This document shows, piece after piece, positions 14,874 to 16,618 of a DNA stretch of 16,618 bases (position 1 is its first letter; each line of letters starts with the position of its first letter). The DNA comes from UBA9464 sp003445095. GTDB lineage: Bacteria; Verrucomicrobiota; Verrucomicrobiia; Limisphaerales; UBA9464. The DNA lies in the NCBI GenBank assembly GCA_035437945.1, contig DAOMZG010000139.1:1-16618 (forward strand), given 5' to 3'. The translations under genes were made by a program, and so were the position numbers. The notes under the pieces are model-generated. The model was not told the DNA's origin. It saw only the letters and a program-made list of their open reading frames with translations, and searched no databases.

Positions 14874-15150
14874 CCGGAATAAGGTGCCCGTTCGCGCTCT
14901 GCCGGCAAGCCATTGGAGAAAGAAGTGCGAAAGGGGCGAAATCCAACCCTCCGTCGCCGAATACGTACGGGTGCCCTGGTGTTGACCTGGCTGATTGATT
15001 CAGGCGCGAAATCCAACGTCGCACGGTCCGACCGGAATCCTTTCGCAATTTGTTGCCTCGCGCGGTTCGTCGCCGGCACCAAGGCCATAACCAAGACAAG
15101 TATGGTTGCATCAAGTTCAAATCAGCAGGCTCTATCTTGACGCTCGGTAG
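14874..15150. other. Intergenic region upstream of the cytochrome c biogenesis operon
   Basis: Contains the expected promoter of the lipoprotein-resB-ccsA operon, but no clear -35/-10 pair was found. GCGAAATCCAAC occurs twice in direct orientation (14936-14947 and 15006-15017, 70 bases apart), a possible regulatory repeat. No gene-like frame or strong terminator was seen for the GEVED gene ending at 15151. Confidence 0.35.
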
Positions 15151-16618
15151 TTATGGACACAGCAAGCGAAAGAATTGGGCCTGGTCAGACATTGGCACCA
15201 GAGCGCTTCCAGGGACTTGATTAGGCACGGAGTCCCAAAGGCCACTTAAGGTCGATCTCTGCTGGAGCGTGGCAGCACCCTCCCAGATAATCAGAAGACT
15301 ATTCCCTTGGCGAAGGTATGAGGTGATCTGACAGCCTGCCGGTGGCGAGACGGTGACTTGGTAGTCCTCGACTTCACCGCCTTCGACCGCACCTCCAGGG
15401 GAGAGTCCGCCGGCGTCGCTAATCCGAAGGCGCGCGTACGTGATTCCGACCACGGCTTCGAAGGGTACCTGGACGGTAAATACATTGGTGCCTGAGGTGA
15501 CTTCGATGCTCCGCGCCACTTGTTCACCAAAGTCGTTCCAGTCGAAATCGGCGTTCCAATCGATCCAACCGTCAAGCCTGGCCGTTCCATTGGGTACCGT
15601 CGTGACTACACGAATAAATCCCGGCTGTCCGATGGTGAGCAGGCCCAAGAGCGAGACCCCATCCTCATCGTCCGCACCGCCTAACTCAGGCACGCCGGTG
15701 CCGATGGCAACATCATCACCGAACGCGGTCACATCCGGATTGGGAAAGGCTTCGGCATCGCGCGCCTGTCCGAGGCGGGGACTGTTCGGCGTGAGATAGT
15801 GGATCGCGCCTCCGTGACCAGGGAGCGTGGGATACCCGGGTGACTCCGGAAAGTCGGGCGCGTCTCCGAAGTCCGGCGGCTGCGGATACACCTCAATTCC
15901 GTAGTCCTCGACTTCACCCGACTCCGCCGCGCCGACCGATGCGAGCCCACCCGTTTGGCTGAAACGGAACCGAGCAAAAGTGCTGCCGAGCGAAGCAACG
16001 GGAGGCACGACGAAATGCAGCCGGTTCATTCCCGGTTGAAGCGGATATGACTCGCCCGGATTCGGGTGCCCGATCAACCGGCTCGGTAAATATTCGTCTG
16101 GGTCAAGCGTCGAGCCCGTAACGAATCGGCCGTTTCGGTTCCAGTCGATCCACGCATCGAGAAATCCGGGCGCCGAAGCCTGGACTTCGATGACCACTCG
16201 GTGACCCGGCACGAACGGTTCTAAAAAGAAGACTCCGTCGTCGTTGTCATTCGCGATAGGTCCGGATTCGGGATCGGGAGTCACTTCGAACCCGAGCTGG
16301 AATCCGGGCACAGCCCAATGAGTTGGCCCGCCAGCGGACACGGAAGTGCCATAGGAATCCGGCGCGTCTCCGCGATCGAGCCGTTGGCGGTGGAAAACTT
16401 CGAACGGGACATGATCCCAATAGTTCTGCGCCTCCATCGACGTAAGGCTCCCGGACAAAACGATGGGCAGGCCGGAATACGACGGATTCGTCGACGTTCG
16501 GTAGTTGAGTGTGATGGGCATCGATCCACCCGCTGCCAGCGGAGCCGTGGGCGTGACAATAATCCCGTGGCCTTCGCGCACGGCGCGATAGGCCGCCGTT
16601 TCCTTGGGGAGCCACTCG
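15151..16618 (-). CDS. Secreted GEVED-domain protein, C-terminal part
   Basis: The visible 488 residues continue past the right edge with no credible start in the window. Two repeated modules of the GEVED kind are seen: the first runs from DRGDAPDSYG to GEVEDYGIEV, the second from PDFGDAPDFPE to GEVEDYQVTV. Each has a central DAWIDWN or DGWIDWN strand and an acidic patch (NDNDDGV; GADDEDGV) likely to bind calcium. The C-terminus (CQITSYLRQGNSLLIIWEG..LQQRSTLSGLW..FFRLLCP) is the kind of beta tail also found on the LamG protein in this window. The upstream part reads EWLPKETAAYRAV and then a beta-sandwich-like region. It is probably a large surface or secreted adhesin or structural protein. 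No enzymatic motif is visible. Confidence 0.88.
   Translation of the reverse strand, partial: EWLPKETAAYRAVREGHGIIVTPTAPLAAGGSMPITLNYRTSTNPSYSGLPIVLSGSLTSMEAQNYWDHVPFEVFHRQRLDRGDAPDSYGTSVSAGGPTHWAVPGFQLGFEVTPDPESGPIANDNDDGVFFLEPFVPGHRVVIEVQASAPGFLDAWIDWNRNGRFVTGSTLDPDEYLPSRLIGHPNPGESYPLQPGMNRLHFVVPPVASLGSTFARFRFSQTGGLASVGAAESGEVEDYGIEVYPQPPDFGDAPDFPESPGYPTLPGHGGAIHYLTPNSPRLGQARDAEAFPNPDVTAFGDDVAIGTGVPELGGADDEDGVSLLGLLTIGQPGFIRVVTTVPNGTARLDGWIDWNADFDWNDFGEQVARSIEVTSGTNVFTVQVPFEAVVGITYARLRISDAGGLSPGGAVEGGEVEDYQVTVSPPAGCQITSYLRQGNSLLIIWEGAATLQQRSTLSGLWDSVPNQVPGSALVPMSDQAQFFRLLCP

Overview
This window most likely comes from a high-GC Verrucomicrobiota genome, probably of the Pedosphaerales/Limisphaerales kind. 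The evidence is the mix of gene types: secreted LamG and GEVED-domain proteins ending in a short 'FFR(V/L)' type C-terminal module, a secreted sialidase-like protein, a beta-propeller hybrid histidine kinase, a CcsA with a long periplasmic N-terminus, and abundant small palindromic repeats. The taxonomic call is inference from gene content. No rRNA, tRNA or CRISPR was seen.

Layout. 1-1963 (minus) is the N-terminal two thirds or so of valyl-tRNA synthetase, running off the left edge. It is interrupted in frame by a 159-base palindromic element. Between it and the next gene (about 2007-2097, minus) is a structured relic resembling the 3' end (domains V-VI) of a group II intron. 2169-2855 (plus) is a NicO/HupE-like metal permease with a His-rich loop, followed by a secreted sialidase-family protein (2920-3918, plus). 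3966-4226 holds a remnant of an IS4-like transposase (minus). 4343-5581 (minus) is a secreted LamG protein of clearly lower GC than its surroundings. 5582-6460 has no convincing gene and contains a cluster of palindromic repeats.

6461-7122 (plus) is a Phd/VapC toxin-antitoxin pair, faced convergently by a 63-residue antitoxin-like small protein (7194-7385, minus). 7550-10034 (minus) is a two-component operon: a membrane histidine kinase with a five-repeat sensory propeller, then a LuxR/NarL-type response regulator four bases downstream. 10375-14873 (minus) is a System II cytochrome c biogenesis operon: a lipoprotein with an internal duplication, ResB/Ccs1, and a 648-residue CcsA/ResC whose start overlaps the resB stop. 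15151-16618 (minus) is the C-terminal part of a secreted protein with two GEVED modules.

How the genes work together: ResB and CcsA form the haem-export and haem-ligation complex of the outer membrane face, and the lipoprotein is probably co-expressed with them. The kinase and regulator form one signalling pair. VapC and Phd form one toxin-antitoxin pair. The secreted LamG, GEVED and sialidase proteins fit a lifestyle built on binding or degrading complex glycans, although none has a proven substrate here. The most unusual signals are the in-frame palindromic insertion inside valS and the group II intron-like relic directly upstream of it.
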